NCBI GenBank assembly: GCA_026874595.1
Contig: CM049322.1
Location: forward strand, 44,084,840 to 44,148,839
DNA: 64,000 nt
Direction of reading: 5' to 3'
From: Sipunculus nudus
Lineage: Eukaryota; Annelida; Sipuncula; Golfingiida; Sipunculidae
The notes below the pieces were generated by a model. That model did no database searches, was not told the DNA's origin, and worked only from the letters and a program-made list of their open reading frames with translations. Shown here piece after piece: positions 23,137 through 35,004 of this stretch (position 1 is its first letter; each line of letters opens with the position of its first letter). A program made the translations under genes and the position numbers.

Positions 23137-23561
23137 CGGCTTCTGTGGTTCAAGGGTAGAGCGCGGGAATAGAGCCGGGAGATCGTGGGTTCGAATCTCA
23201 GCCGAGGCGGTGAGGTTTTTCACCGTCGGGCCCCCACCAAGGTTGAGCGCTCTACAGGCTTAATGGGAAGGCTGTGCCCCACACTGTGTACCACTCCATA
23301 CGAGTGCGTCTTTGGAGGTTCCTCGCTGTTATGACCCAGCAATTGGGCTGATTACAAACCCAGGACCTGCAAGTGCGGTAGACACCGGGCCTGGGTGACA
23401 CCAGGATTTCAAAATAAAAATAATAGGAAGCGAGTGCTACCGCCCTGTCAAGTAGTCCAAAACCGAAATGGAAACTCTGCACATGTACATACTATAATTA
23501 AGAATTAGATAAGTCAGCATTAAAAAAATGGAGGCGGTTGCCTCCACCAAAAATATAAAAA
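23137..23561 (+). mobile_element. Full-length tRNA-derived SINE (family B) with 19-bp target duplication
   Basis: The head holds A-box-like TGGTTCAAGGGTAG near 23146 and a B box GGTTCGAATCT at 23188-23198; the body runs through a stretch ending GGAGGCGGTTGCCTCCACC (a GC hairpin) and an A-rich tail. It is flanked by perfect direct repeats AAGGCCACGCAGCAGTAAC at 23118-23136 and 23562-23580, the hallmark of LINE-mediated insertion. Three other copies in the window (7577, 17918, 31884) show the family boundaries. It would be Pol III transcribed if active. Confidence 0.92.
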
Positions 23562-23580
23562 AAGGCCACGCAGCAGTAAC

Positions 23581-25200
23581 GGAGTAATCATAGTAGCACA
23601 TAACTAAGGGTGAAGTCGGTTTTAAAAATGCTTGTATTCTGTATTCAGATATCCAGCCGTATTGCCAAAAGCTTCAGAGGCTCTTATCAAACACATATTA
23701 AGCTAAAAGTTGACATAGAACGATGTCAGCATGCACCAGAACCATGCAGGTACAAGGAAAAGAATGTGATCAAATTGCTGATTACTTTTCCCTCTGATCT
23801 GAGACAATATGAAAAGTGCAATTACGTAAATGCCATAATGAATGAAAAACTGGAACACATTAAATGAGACCATTTAAAAGATATCAAGCTGTCTGAAAGG
23901 TAGTTGTAAGGCACTTGGAGCGTATCTGCGTGATCTGAGTATCGTTTGGGATCCCGTCAGCCGAGCATTATCTTTTAAATAACTGTAATACAAGGCATAT
24001 CTCTCACTCCCTCGCTCCCTCTCTCTCCGGCTGTGCACGATCTCTTGAGATTTATTCAGGCATTTTCATTAAATTTATGAGAGGAGAGGTGTCATAGCGA
24101 ATTTAAAAAAGTTGATTATCTCTGATTCTAAAGCAGTTTGAAGAAGCGTCAGAGTTGTAAAATTAAAAAAAAAAGAGTTATGTCATCATTCTTACACCAA
24201 ACCCTTAAATCAATTCTTATTTATTTGAATAGATTATATGTTTTCCCCAAATTTATACCCGTTAATTTCTTATTCATCATGAAGTTATCAAGTTGCTCCC
24301 TTGCATAGGTGTAATCAGTCCATGATATTTGGTTCCATTTTATAATTTATGAAGTTTATTATTATAGGATATTATGCACACAGTTTCTCTAGCTTCTATC
24401 AGTCTAATTTAATCCTTTCCTGTTCAGGAAAACACAGAAGTAGGTATGGCGTTAATCACTAATATATACGTATTTTTTATAAATATTTGAATAAATTAAA
24501 GGCATATGAATGAATAATCATGGTGGGGCATTGTATAAGGACAGATACCACATGAATACAATCATATTTCGATTTGGTTGGGAATTGAACCTATGACTTT
24601 CCAATGTCACCTTAAGTTCATGTTTCCCTCCTGAATGTGCTTATCCTCGTGACGTACCTGGAAATTAACCATTTAACTGGTTAAGGGATAAAGAGCATTC
24701 TGATGGACAGTAATAATACTATTATACATAATTTGGAATTTCAAATGTTAAGTAGGTTAGTCTAACATATTGAAATTCATTATAATATTATAATTTGTAG
24801 GGTGATTTCATAATATGCATTTTGAGAAAACTATATGTGCCAAGCAAACAAGAGTTGACAATATAATAACAGGAGATAACAGAAATAGATTCAGCCATGT
24901 GCTTTCCGATACGAGAACCTAGTAACGTGCTACAATACTAGTGTTTTAAAGCCTTTTCATGTAGCTTGTTGACTTTAAAAGGTGACTTGAGTGGTGTTTC
25001 AGTTAAACAAATACACCTCAAATATAGAGGCTCTTCTAAACAAGAAAAAAGGGACAGATGTTTTGATTACACTCGACCAAATTACTCGACCACTCTAACA
25101 TGCAAGTCCGTGTGGGAGGAGGGGGGGGGGGGGGGTTGTTTCACCTTGTGAAGTATTTGTGGACTGATATGCCGAGTTAGTTATTAAAAGCATCCATAGG
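23581..25200. other. Gene-free stretch upstream of GT31 copy 2
   Basis: Found only in duplication copy 2. A frame of 85 codons at 23610-23867 (+) is unrecognised and has no support. GAATTGAACCTATGACTTTCC near 24573 resembles a reverse-strand tRNA B-box region, perhaps an old SINE. A poly-G run lies at about 25120-25136. Confidence 0.4.
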
Positions 25201-25257
25201 AACGTTCACGCTTAACGTATTTCGACAACTAATGACATTGCAATCACAGTTGTGGCC

Positions 25258-25315
25258 TATATAACAATGATAATGTATTCAGTGACGCGATTGTCACATG
25301 ACGTCGATATAAGCA
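25258..25315 (+). promoter_or_regulatory. Candidate core promoter of GT31 copy 2
   Basis: Counterpart of 1657-1714: TATATAA at 25258-25264, GTCACATGAC at 25293-25302 overlapping TGACGTCG at 25299-25306, and TATAA at 25308-25312. The order and spacing match copy 1. Immediately upstream, the copies join different sequence: about 1 kb including a SINE is present in copy 1 between the homologous upstream block (ending near 665) and the promoter. Confidence 0.45.
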
Positions 25316-25477
25316 CACGCTTTGCTCCTATAGGAAAATAAATATATCACTGAGCGTGAACTAGATAATTATGAGAAAGGTTTGAGGACCAGGGAGACAC
25401 CGGGAAAGCGTCGTTAATATCAGATTTGGAATAACAAGAACACGCCGTCTTAAGTCTGCCATCAAGACAATTACAGT

Positions 25478-26497
25478 ATGCAACGGATCACAAAATTCGC
25501 GTGTGTGTGTGGTTTAGCTGTAGGAACGGCCTTGTTACTGATGAAATTAGGAATTCAAATGGGGTCGCCGGTTACACAAAGGATATCGAATACGATAGAT
25601 AAACCTATTCAAAATGTATCATTGGATGGATCAACGACTACAGGCTCTTCTAACACTTATATGGATCCTGACGGAGTCCCGCAATACCCGAAATTACTCT
25701 TATATGACGGTCAAAAATGTCCCAATGACACCAAATATATAGTATACGTATACGCAACGAATGGGAAACGTGAGAACAGGGATATTATACGTGCTTCATA
25801 CGGACACAAAGCAGTCCAAGAAAAATGGAGTATGCGGGTTATATTTGTTTTTGGACTGATCAGACAAGGCAAAAATAGGTTAATAATACCTGATGATTTA
25901 CTTGCAGAATATCATCTGCACAAAGATTTGATCATTGGGGAATTCATCGATTCATACAGAAACCTCAGTTATAAAGGGCTGGCAGCTTTCAATTATATAA
26001 CTCATTTTTGTCCTAACACCAGGTTCGTCATCAAAACAGACGATGATGTTGTTGTTAATATTGACTTCATTATGACATGGTTAGGAACCCGGCATAACAA
26101 CAAGAGGACTGTATATGGTAGAATTCATAAGCCTTACCCGCCATTTATATGTCCAAAAATGCCTAAGTGGTGTGTAACAAAAGACGAATATCCAAGAAAA
26201 CTCAACCCTCCGTACATGGCTGGTACAGGTTACATCTTCACGTCAGATATAATAACTGATTTATACATAGCTAGTTTACAGACCCCCATATTTTTATTGG
26301 AGGATGTTTATTTTACAGGCTTGCTGGTTGAGCGGCTCGGGAACGTAAAGATGGAGAACTTAGGAGAATCCGTACAGATATTTGGACCAGATGAATGTGG
26401 GAATCCAAAGGTAGCATTTACTCATACCCTTGGAGCTGGAAGTCGGGTCATGCAACATTGCTTTAAGAAATTACAAAATGCAGTTAATAAAGGTTGA
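25478..26497 (+). CDS. GT31-family beta-1,3-glycosyltransferase (galactosyltransferase-like), copy 2
   Basis: Intronless paralogue of the gene at 1895, also 339 codons, predicted type II Golgi membrane protein of the GT31 family. Seen: membrane anchor at about residues 8-25, RDIIR at 101-105, TDDD at 187-190 (metal/nucleotide-sugar binding), PPYMAGTGYIF at 244-254, EDVYFTGL at 275-282, and paired cysteines in the C-terminal half that are kept in both copies. Possible N-glycosylation sites are N46-V-S, N83-D-T and N162-L-S, so the stem sequon differs in place from copy 1. Residue 196, just after the DxD block, is Asp here and Ala in copy 1. The ATG at 25478 is the only reasonable start, since no in-frame start lies further upstream. 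Both genes have intact frames, so both are probably functional. Exact sugar donor and acceptor cannot be read from sequence. Confidence 0.93.
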   Translation: MQRITKFACVCGLAVGTALLLMKLGIQMGSPVTQRISNTIDKPIQNVSLDGSTTTGSSNTYMDPDGVPQYPKLLLYDGQKCPNDTKYIVYVYATNGKRENRDIIRASYGHKAVQEKWSMRVIFVFGLIRQGKNRLIIPDDLLAEYHLHKDLIIGEFIDSYRNLSYKGLAAFNYITHFCPNTRFVIKTDDDVVVNIDFIMTWLGTRHNNKRTVYGRIHKPYPPFICPKMPKWCVTKDEYPRKLNPPYMAGTGYIFTSDIITDLYIASLQTPIFLLEDVYFTGLLVERLGNVKMENLGESVQIFGPDECGNPKVAFTHTLGAGSRVMQHCFKKLQNAVNKG

Positions 26498-27122
26498 GTT
26501 ACTTTTTTAACCTAAACAAGATTTTTTTATGTTATTGACGATTAAATTTGTGTGTGGCATACATGAGCAGGATGAGATCATATTATGTTCTTAAAACCTG
26601 GCCACTTCATCTACTAAAAAATTTATTTTCATCATGAGGTGCAGATGTGAATCTTGGTAGGACTCACGAGTAAATGGCAAAAGTTCACAGGGAAGGAAAT
26701 ATTTTGGATGTGTATCCCAACCGCAGTTGATTACTTCATTTAAAAGGTAGATATAAAATCACTTAACTCAACGAAAACAGAATCTGATGAGATTAGAGAC
26801 ATAGCCGTATTATAAACAACCAAAAGACCATTAAATTATAAATGGTATAAATTATGAATCACCATATACATGTGTTAGGTATTGCTAACATAGATAATGA
26901 TAAATATGTTCAAATATAGTATATGGTATTTTTTATTGACCTCTTCAAAATGCATTCTTTTCAAATGTTTAATTTAAAATAATAGCAATACATACTTATA
27001 ATACCATAATAATATTTTGCGTTCCGTGAAATTGAACCTTCGGTTCAAAACATATATATTAAACATGTTATTTAAATTGATAGAATGCTGCATTGATTGT
27101 CTATCTTCTGCATTTTTGATAA

Positions 27123-27128
27123 ATAAAG
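27123..27128 (+). promoter_or_regulatory. Candidate polyadenylation signal, GT31 copy 2
   Basis: AATAAA about 625 bp after the stop codon, in the homologous position to 3549-3554 of copy 1. Function inferred from position and conservation only. Confidence 0.25.
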
Positions 27129-29465
27129 GATGGTTGGACCCTGTTGTGTACATTTACTTAACCAGATCTATCTTTATCGGAATATAAGCAAAAGAAAAGT
27201 GTTACACCTTTTATAGGATTTTTTCTAGGGGTCTTTAAAAAGAAATATTTTATTGTGTTTTTTTTCGAGATGTCTTATAGACATGTTTAAGCTCAGATCA
27301 CGTTTAAGGCATGCTGAGCTATATTAATCACCCTTAATCTGTCGTCTCTTTGCATCCTGCCGTCTTTTCCATAACAGCACCCAAATAGTTCCCATTAGAA
27401 CAAGCAGTTGTTTACTTTATCCGAGGTACCAGGCGTGTTTAAGTACCCAAGAAATACAAAAAAAAGGATACAAAATCTCAATCTGTTTCTCAATAATTAA
27501 TTGTATTAACTGCGATAAATTTTGCCTTCTATAGGGATCATGGAGAGTTTTATCAGTAAGTAAAAACGGATGGTGACACCTGCATTATTTTGTATTATCT
27601 TCGACATTCTTACCATATCTGAGACTGGCAAATAACAGCAACCGTACCTGTTTATCAAAAATTATGTCATCATGTAAAACTTTGCAATGTTCATATATCA
27701 TGACTGGTTTAATCAGTTGCTGACGAATGGTGACAGTGCCTTTATACATGTTGAACAAATTTAGCTAAATATGTTTTGCATGGTTTACTTGATTACTTTT
27801 TAAAATATAATGTTACGTAGATTCATATTCAAATGATATATCAAAAGTGTTAAACTCACATAAAAAAATAGCAGGCTCTGTACCTTAATCATAATAAAGT
27901 ACAACAAATGTGATGGTACTGTAGTGCCAACGACGACCTCTCTCGGTCATAAGTTAAACAAGTACACCAGTGTAAAAAATAAACTGTTAATTGCAAGCTG
28001 TAAACTGATACCTCATGTTTGCCGCTAAATCTCGGAGAATAGCGGCCTTGTTAGAAGTAAAAGGGTCGGATAACTAAAATCATTAAAATTTGAACTAACA
28101 CCGATCACACTAACCTCCAAAATAGGTAATAAAGGCCAGATTGTAATGATCAACTGTTCACTCAAAATAAGATGCATATATATAAAACCCATCGAATTAT
28201 TATAAAAAAAAAACATTAACGTTTTCAAGAGAAATAACAAAAAAAAAAAAAACAGTTGTTATTATAAAAAGACGTTAGTTTAAGAAATTAACAACATATA
28301 TTGTTTTTAATATTGAATATGTTATTTCATATAATTAGGTGAACGTAAGATCAAGATTCGACCATTAGAAATCACTGAATTGGAATGTTCTTACACCGTG
28401 AATGATAAGTTTTTCAGCATTGTCAGGGAAATATTGCATATCGGCGCCATCGTGTGTTCATTTTGTGAAATACATAACGTTTGAAAGGGGCATTTAAACT
28501 GGGTAATTCCTTTTTATATTCTAATACATTTGAGTGGGTCGCCAACGAGAATATAAAACGTTTCACACAGTTGAGCTGAAACATAATGAAAGGATCATGC
28601 TATCTAAAAAGATAGATATCTTAGATTTTTAAGTAGGTCAACGTTTGAATACTGGGTTGCCATGATTGAAAGTATGTAACCATGGCCGATGTGTTCAAGG
28701 AGAATCAGCTTGTCATCAAAACATACTTCGCTCTGCAATGTGTGCATGTTCTCTTCTTTGGCTCCGTGTCTATGTGAAGGAATCATTTCGCAGATTTTCC
28801 CAAGCACACGATAGCTTAAATGATGAATGCTTTTAATAATGTCGGGCTTAAGTTACTGTAGATGACACGATTTTTTTGGGTGTAAACTTCTATTGCTTGG
28901 TGATGACGTGGGTTATATTCAGGCCCGCGATTTTTTGTGCGCACATACCTGCTAGAGTGGAAACCATTATATCACACTGTTAATCGGACTTTACGGTTTA
29001 GTTTGTTCGCTTCACACATACTGCAAGAGTGCAATCGAGATATGCCTATGAACATATAAGTTAGATAAACTTGTAATCTTATTTATTATAGGTCAATTTA
29101 TGGGGTCTGTGTCATGTGTATTATCATGAACAAGTTTGTTAGGACCACATGAATAAATAATATATTGTGATATATGATATATATCTTTGTGTTAGAGAAT
29201 TGGCTAAATCACAGTTCACAAATTCAACTTACCTGAAAGGTATATTTTTGCTTTAGGGGAACAGACTAAATAAATACTTACTGATTTTAATAATAAATAA
29301 TAATAATAATACAATTACGGATGTATGTGTGTTTGTCTGTTATGTGCGGTTTCCTTTTCACCCAAAGACCCGTATTAACATCTGCCACACCCGGCAGACC
29401 ATATGGTTGTATGCGCCATTAGTCCTCTTGACGCCAACACTTATGTTCACAAGGACTTATCTGCA

Positions 29466-29761
29466 GCATTCATTAAGAATCGGCCTTTTAAACCCAGTTC
29501 GGCTAGCTCAAAAGAAAAGCCTTTGTTTCAGGTGTTTTAAAGGACCAGTGTGTGGTGAAGTTGTATGTAGTTATCGTGATAACATACTTATTGAGTACGC
29601 TCCTAATCGGGGTCCATCCGTGTCTGATAACTACTATTCTGGATGGTTCGACAAAGTGTTCGTTATGGGACCAAGGAACATCCGTATGACCATTCCGTTG
29701 ATGGAAAAAGAAAAACTTACTTCAAAATAATAAATGTTGTACTTCCGATTGTATTATTGCA
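29466..29761 (+). repeat. 296-bp segment present in copy 2 and absent from copy 1
   Basis: In copy 1 the sequence reads ACTTATCTGCATGAAACC; in copy 2 it is split at TGCA by 296 bp, with TGCA at both edges (29462-29465 and 29758-29761). Either an insertion with a 4-bp target duplication or a deletion in copy 1 between TGCA repeats. The frame 29329-29730 crosses it but is not recognised. Confidence 0.7.
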
Positions 29762-30357
29762 TGAAACCATGAAACCTCCACTGCCAATTGACTATTTTCA
29801 ATGTACTGACTGGGACCTTCATCAAACGAGTGGACCATGGAAATTACGCTCAGCTGAATTTTACATACAGAGGACGCAAGAATTACATATTGCATGTTAT
29901 TATGAACAGGATATTGTGCCCTATTAACGATGGAACTACCTGATTTGAAGGTAAAAAAAAAAAAAGCAAGATGTGTACAAGTTGAATATAAAGGTTGCGT
30001 CACAAGTGTTCATGAAATAAGGAAACAATTCATGATCAATATTCTTGATACTGGAGCTTTTGTATTAAATATTTAATTACTCAACAGGATACTTATCAAC
30101 CACATAGCTTGGAGTATTTATGTCGCAGTGGCCTAATATCAGGTTTCCATTTTTTTTTATAGACCTCAATGTTTCAAGGTCTCTAGGTGACGATATGTGC
30201 CCTGTTAACGCAAAGAATGAGCCTAGCCCTCCTAAAGAGTGGGGTGTATCAATAACAAACCTATTTTTTTGCGAATTTGATGTTTTCATTTGCACTCTCC
30301 TACATTTCCTCATTCGTTGCAGCTTTACATCGTTTTAGATTCCACTCTATAAAAATA

Positions 30358-30636
30358 CAGTGAAACCTCGTTGTGTCGAAGTCAAAGGGACTGGTGAATT
30401 TACTTCGACGCAACCGGAGTTCGAGACATTCAATGTTCATTATATTCAACCTTCTTCAGCCGTGATTATCATCGAAAAATACTGTACATGTATAGGGCCT
30501 ATATTATATAGTTCTCACAAATGTTTGGATGAATCATTTAGATTCTTATTATTATTTCTTTTAATTCTTTTATTCTGTTGAGACGATATCTTTTAGCGTC
30601 AAAGAATTTCAGAAAAACAGAAAAAAATAGCTTGTG

Positions 30637-30679
<43 letters not shown>

Positions 30680-31447
30680 AGAGATTGGACGAGGTTTATA
30701 TGGTCTTCACATCAAGCTAACGCTTAGCAGGCCGCGACGCCATAGCTAACAGGACACGAACAATATAAAGGTGAAGCAGTGATAGAGTATAACGTACTCT
30801 TTTGTAAATAAGAGTCAGTCTGTTAACGATGTCATCTTCCTCCCTTTACATAGAGTTCTGTATGTTTATCCTAGACAAATCAAAGGTAAGGATTGGATTA
30901 TGTGTGGTTTATCAATAACTTCTCATTAATGCTTTGTCGGCAAGAGAAGAAAGGCCATGAGTGACTAATCGGCCAAACAGGTTAACAACGGACTAAGTAT
31001 GTCAGACATCGTGCTTGTTGAGTAAGATCCTTGCCGGTACTCATTATGTAACTGGTCATCGCGACCGTAGGTATGGTTGTTGGACCGTGCACAACTGTTG
31101 TCAAAACATTGAAGCTGCATGACCTGGAGTCGACCGACAGACCCATTGCACTTGATGCGTGAGAGCCTTGTCGGTTTTAATTAATTATGACCGGTAATCA
31201 CGGCTCAATCATGATTGATAAGGGGTGCATAACTGTTATCCAAACATGACTTCGAGTTAAGCGATAGAAATTTTAGCTGGGGATCAACAAAACACCTCGA
31301 CACATCAGGGTTTTCGGCACATCCGACTTCGACACAAGCGGAGTTAACTTAGTAAGGCTTTCACTTTTTTTTGCAGGGACCCCACATCCGACTTCGACAC
31401 AAGCGGGAATTCGACTAAAGCGAGTTCGACACAACGAGGTTTCACTG
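30358..31447 (+). mobile_element. Non-autonomous pogo/Tigger-type DNA transposon
   Basis: 1090 bp bounded by inverted repeats of about 23 bp beginning CAGTGAAACCTCGTTGTG, flanked by TA on both sides (30356-30357 and 31448-31449). CAG...CTG ends with a TA target duplication are typical of the pogo/Tigger branch of Tc1/mariner. The homologous site in duplication copy 1 (near 7105-7115) is empty with a single TA, so this inserted after the duplication. The right subterminal region has a 24-bp direct repeat (31318-31341 and 31383-31406). A (GA)n run lies at 30639-30675. No transposase frame remains. Confidence 0.92.
30639..30675 (+). repeat. (GA)n microsatellite
   Basis: About 18 GA units inside the pogo-like element. 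Confidence 0.9.
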
Positions 31448-31883
31448 TATTATTTCATATGTCAACCGTTTGTTGTTTTTTCTTCTATCCAAGGAACGCA
31501 TACAGTGACAATACTCGAAGATTTATCATAATTTATTTGTTTCAAATATAATAAGAAGAAAAGGGTGACATGCAACATGTCTGCTTTCGTCTGGCTCATA
31601 TGAAAAGGCTATTATATGTATATAACAGTTACTGTAATATTTCAAGACTGAAAATTCTACAGTTAAACTTTGTAAAAGGTACAGGAGAGGTAGATTTGCT
31701 CCATGCAAGTGTTGATAAAAGCTTAGTCCCACACAGCATATATGTTAATGTACACATTTGCTCACTTTTAATGCCATAACTGTAGCGAATGTTTTATAGG
31801 CAAATCAATTACTAATATTATTTTTTATTGAACTCCTGAAAATAGAGATAAGTCTAATATGTATTGATCACATTTTAATCAAA

Positions 31884-32285
31884 TTTTTTTTGGTATAGGT
31901 AACCGCATCCGTTTTTAATGCTTATTTAACTACGAATATTTACAACTGCATAATGCCATTCCGGCTTCGGACTACGTGTCAGGGCAGTATCGCACGCTTC
32001 CTCTCATTTTATATCCTGTTGTCATAACGAGACCCGATGACTACTGTACATGCGGTTTCTGGTCCTTCTAAAATCCATTGCTGGGTCACACCATCGAGGA
32101 ATCCCCGAAAAGTGCATTTGTTTGTGATTGAAACACGACCGTTGGGCACGGCCTTCCCATGAAGCCTGCAGATTGCTCACCCTGGATGGTAACCGAGCTT
32201 GAAAATCTCACCGCCTCGGTTGAGACTCGAGCTCACGATCTCCCGACTTTCATTCCGGTGCTGTACCCCCGGGCCCACACTTCCC
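31884..32285 (-). mobile_element. Near full-length SINE family B copy
   Basis: Reverse-strand match over the whole SINE: tail GGTATAGGTAACCGC, body, and tRNA-like head whose complement reads CCGAGGCGGTGAGATTTT preceded by a degraded B box (GAGCTCGAGTCTC). More diverged than the 23137 copy. Its tail end is shared with 7577-7665 of copy 1, so it is older than the segmental duplication. Confidence 0.8.
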
Positions 32286-34720
32286 GTCATTATGACAGAT
32301 CTGATATAAGTAAAACAAAATAATAAAATTCAACATTTTCTTCTTTGATTTTGTCCCATGAGCAGCCAGGACAGCGAAGTTTGCTTTAGAATACACAATA
32401 TTTAATATTATTATAAATATATGTAACCTGATGGCTCATGTTTTGGGTGCTGATGGAGTCATTTAATTGTTAAAGGACGCTCGTGTTTCATGTGGCGAAA
32501 AACAAATGCTGACATGGTAAATAAAACGCATAAATGTTTGCTTATCTCTTAAAAATACAAGCCTATAACCTTTACCATTGTTATACACTGTTAATATTAG
32601 AATATCATTCTTTCAAAATGTGATATTCTTTCCAAAGTTGGTCTTTATATTCAGTTCCTGTATTAAGGAACACGGGGTTTATATTTGCCTATGGTCTTCG
32701 TTTTCCACTGTACTATTTCACCTGACATTATCCTTGGGAGTATGAACAGCAATGAACTTATAATGATGAAAAACGCGCACACTGAGATTACATGACCGAA
32801 CAACGGCATTTTATTCAAGCAATATAAATACTGGGATTTCCTTTTAGTCTGGAGATAATGGGTGTTGTATGACAGTATCTAACTTCATTTCAATAAAATA
32901 CTCTGTCCAGTGATATGAGATTTGGTAAATATCACATTGAAAGTGTTGACGCAATTATTACAAATTGAAAGGGATAAAGTTCTTCAGAAACTACGTTTCG
33001 GAATTGGACCTGGATAAAGACCGTCACAGGATATTTCCTGATAGATTTCGAGCCCATTTAATGTGCGCCGGGAGCCGTTAGGACATCTAAAATATGCTTA
33101 ATTGTTTTCGCGCGACTATTAATATTTCTACAGGGCATTTAAAATGTTTATTTCGGGGTTTCCGCAGTATATGATTTATATACATCAGAAATTTTATGAT
33201 TGGTGTATAAAAGAATCTAGAGTGTGATTAAGTAAGTGCCAACGTATTTTCTGCTTCAAAGTTAAACATAAACTTTGCATTGTTTTATATCTCAATCAAC
33301 GAATTTATTCAACAATCCTTATTTCAACGAATAGTAAAGGATAAAAAGAATGTGACACAGATGCACTTGATTTTATGAATACTGCAACTATCACTCGTAT
33401 TTACGACTCATAAATCTAACAAAATGTAATTTGTTAACGATTTTTACGGTTGCCAAAGGATAGATGACTACCTGCAATAACCGACCACTTAGTTCTTTAA
33501 CAGAGAGGGTGGTCGGTAATAGGAGGGTCCTCTGTAGCATAAGCTTTGCTTCTCAGCTAGCCCGTCAATTGCCGACGATTATGTCTAGAAATAAATACCA
33601 CACGAAGACAATATTTTAATTTTACCAATGAACTTTTCAAGATTATTTTGGGCTCTCAAATCAGCCGCACAGGGTGCACATATCAGAGGGGCACAAAACC
33701 GGCCTTTTTTTTGGCAGAAATGTTTTAGGGTATTCATATAGTTTTTTTTTATTATGAATATATGAATAATTTCTAAAGATATACACACATTGAGGTCACA
33801 ACATTCTACGCCTGATTATAATTGGACTTGTACCTTGAGTAATTAAAAATCTTTTCATGTGTGTGATGGTAAAGGCTGAGGGATGCAATGTGCCGTGTAC
33901 TCTTAAATTCAAAATGATTTGTGTATCAACAATTTATTTTGTTTGAGAAAGATAATCAAAGAATGACTTAAAAGTGATACTTTTTATCTTAAGATTAATT
34001 TTGTTTATTTGTTTTTAACTATGAACATTTATTAGTGGAAATAAAAAAAAAAAAAAAAAAAAAAAAACTGGCAGGATTTAGGGACTAAAAGTATAGTTTC
34101 CTAGCACCTAAGAGGGAAAACTATGCTATAAATAATAACTGCTTGAGCTGTCTGACGGAATACATACATAGATCTGACCTGTTTCTATTTTCATATTTAT
34201 TATACATACATTTATTGTCAAATATGCGAACAATGATAAACGAGTGGGGTCTAGATTGTATTATCTGGTAAAGTAGCCATCACATTATGAACAGAACTAC
34301 ATTGATTTAATTGTACAAATTTATATCAATTTGTTGATAATTAGTTCATAATCAGGAACACCTCATAGTTGTGTGCTAGTGGTTAAAATGTCCATTACCG
34401 TACCGAGTTTTTTTTCAGAGCAGAAGAAGTAATAATAATAGGTGAACTAGTAGTTAAAGTAATGTGTTTGTTCTTCCCTTTATGATCATAATTGTTTTGT
34501 AAAATTAAAATTATTATTCCGACCTTTGCTTTAATTTATATTTATTTATAACTTCTAATACTACAGTCACATCAAATGTCACAATTTTCATCAAGATCAT
34601 TTATAACACAGCCGTTGCTATAACAGCTAATATTACTATTATTTATCTTGATATGACTATTAATGCGACTATACAAGTACTACTATTGTGCTAAAATATT
34701 ATTGCTTTTGTTATCCTATT
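32286..34720. other. Gene-free stretch
   Basis: No convincing gene. It contains a 25-nt poly-A at 34043-34067 and, near 33463-33536, the phrases CCGACCACTTAG and GGTGGTCGG with GGGTCCTCTGTA, which look like a pogo-type element end, but no matching second end was found. Confidence 0.4.
34043..34067 (+). repeat. Poly(A) tract, 25 nt
   Basis: Could be the tail of a retroposed sequence, but no recognisable body precedes it. Confidence 0.8.
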
Positions 34721-34766
34721 TAATAATTGTATTGTAATATTTTTACATCATCACCATTACTCTGTT

Positions 34767-34831
34767 TTTATTATCCTTATTATTATTATTTTTATTATTA
34801 TCATTATTATTATTATTATCACCATCACCAT
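34767..34831 (+). repeat. Imperfect (TTA)n/(TCA)n repeat
   Basis: TTA triplets mixed with TCA and CCA, ending in ATCACCATCACCATT; sits at the outer side of repeat copy C. Confidence 0.8.
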
Positions 34832-35004
34832 TTTCCTTTCGAAAGTACCTGTGTTAACATTTTACTAATAACAGTATTATTTGTAGTTGTTGTTTTCGGT
34901 GCAGTGTTCATAAAAAAATAGTAGCCGGGTTGTAGTGAAATTTTATTTTACTGTAATAAAACTGTTTTCTCGGGCCTTCTGAGTGTTATTTATCTATTGC
35001 TGAT

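Larger units (their letters stand above)
22540..31975 (+). repeat. Segmental duplication, copy 2
   Basis: Counterpart of 260-7665. Extra material relative to copy 1: about 2.3 kb at 22850-25210 with a (TA)n tract and a full SINE, a 296-bp piece at 29466-29761, and a pogo-like element at 30358-31447. The right boundary falls inside a reverse-strand SINE shared by both copies. Between genes (26498-31880) I see no convincing coding sequence; short frames near 29329-29927 and 31570-31779 are not conserved in a coding manner. Confidence 0.85.

Noticed and set aside
24560-24620. Possible tRNA gene or SINE head on the minus strand
   Set aside because: Only a B-box-like GGTTCAATTCC is present; no matching A box at the right distance and no cloverleaf.
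29329-29927. Two overlapping frames of 133 and 94 codons
   Set aside because: They span an indel relative to copy 1, are in different frames from the copy 1 counterpart, and show no domain.
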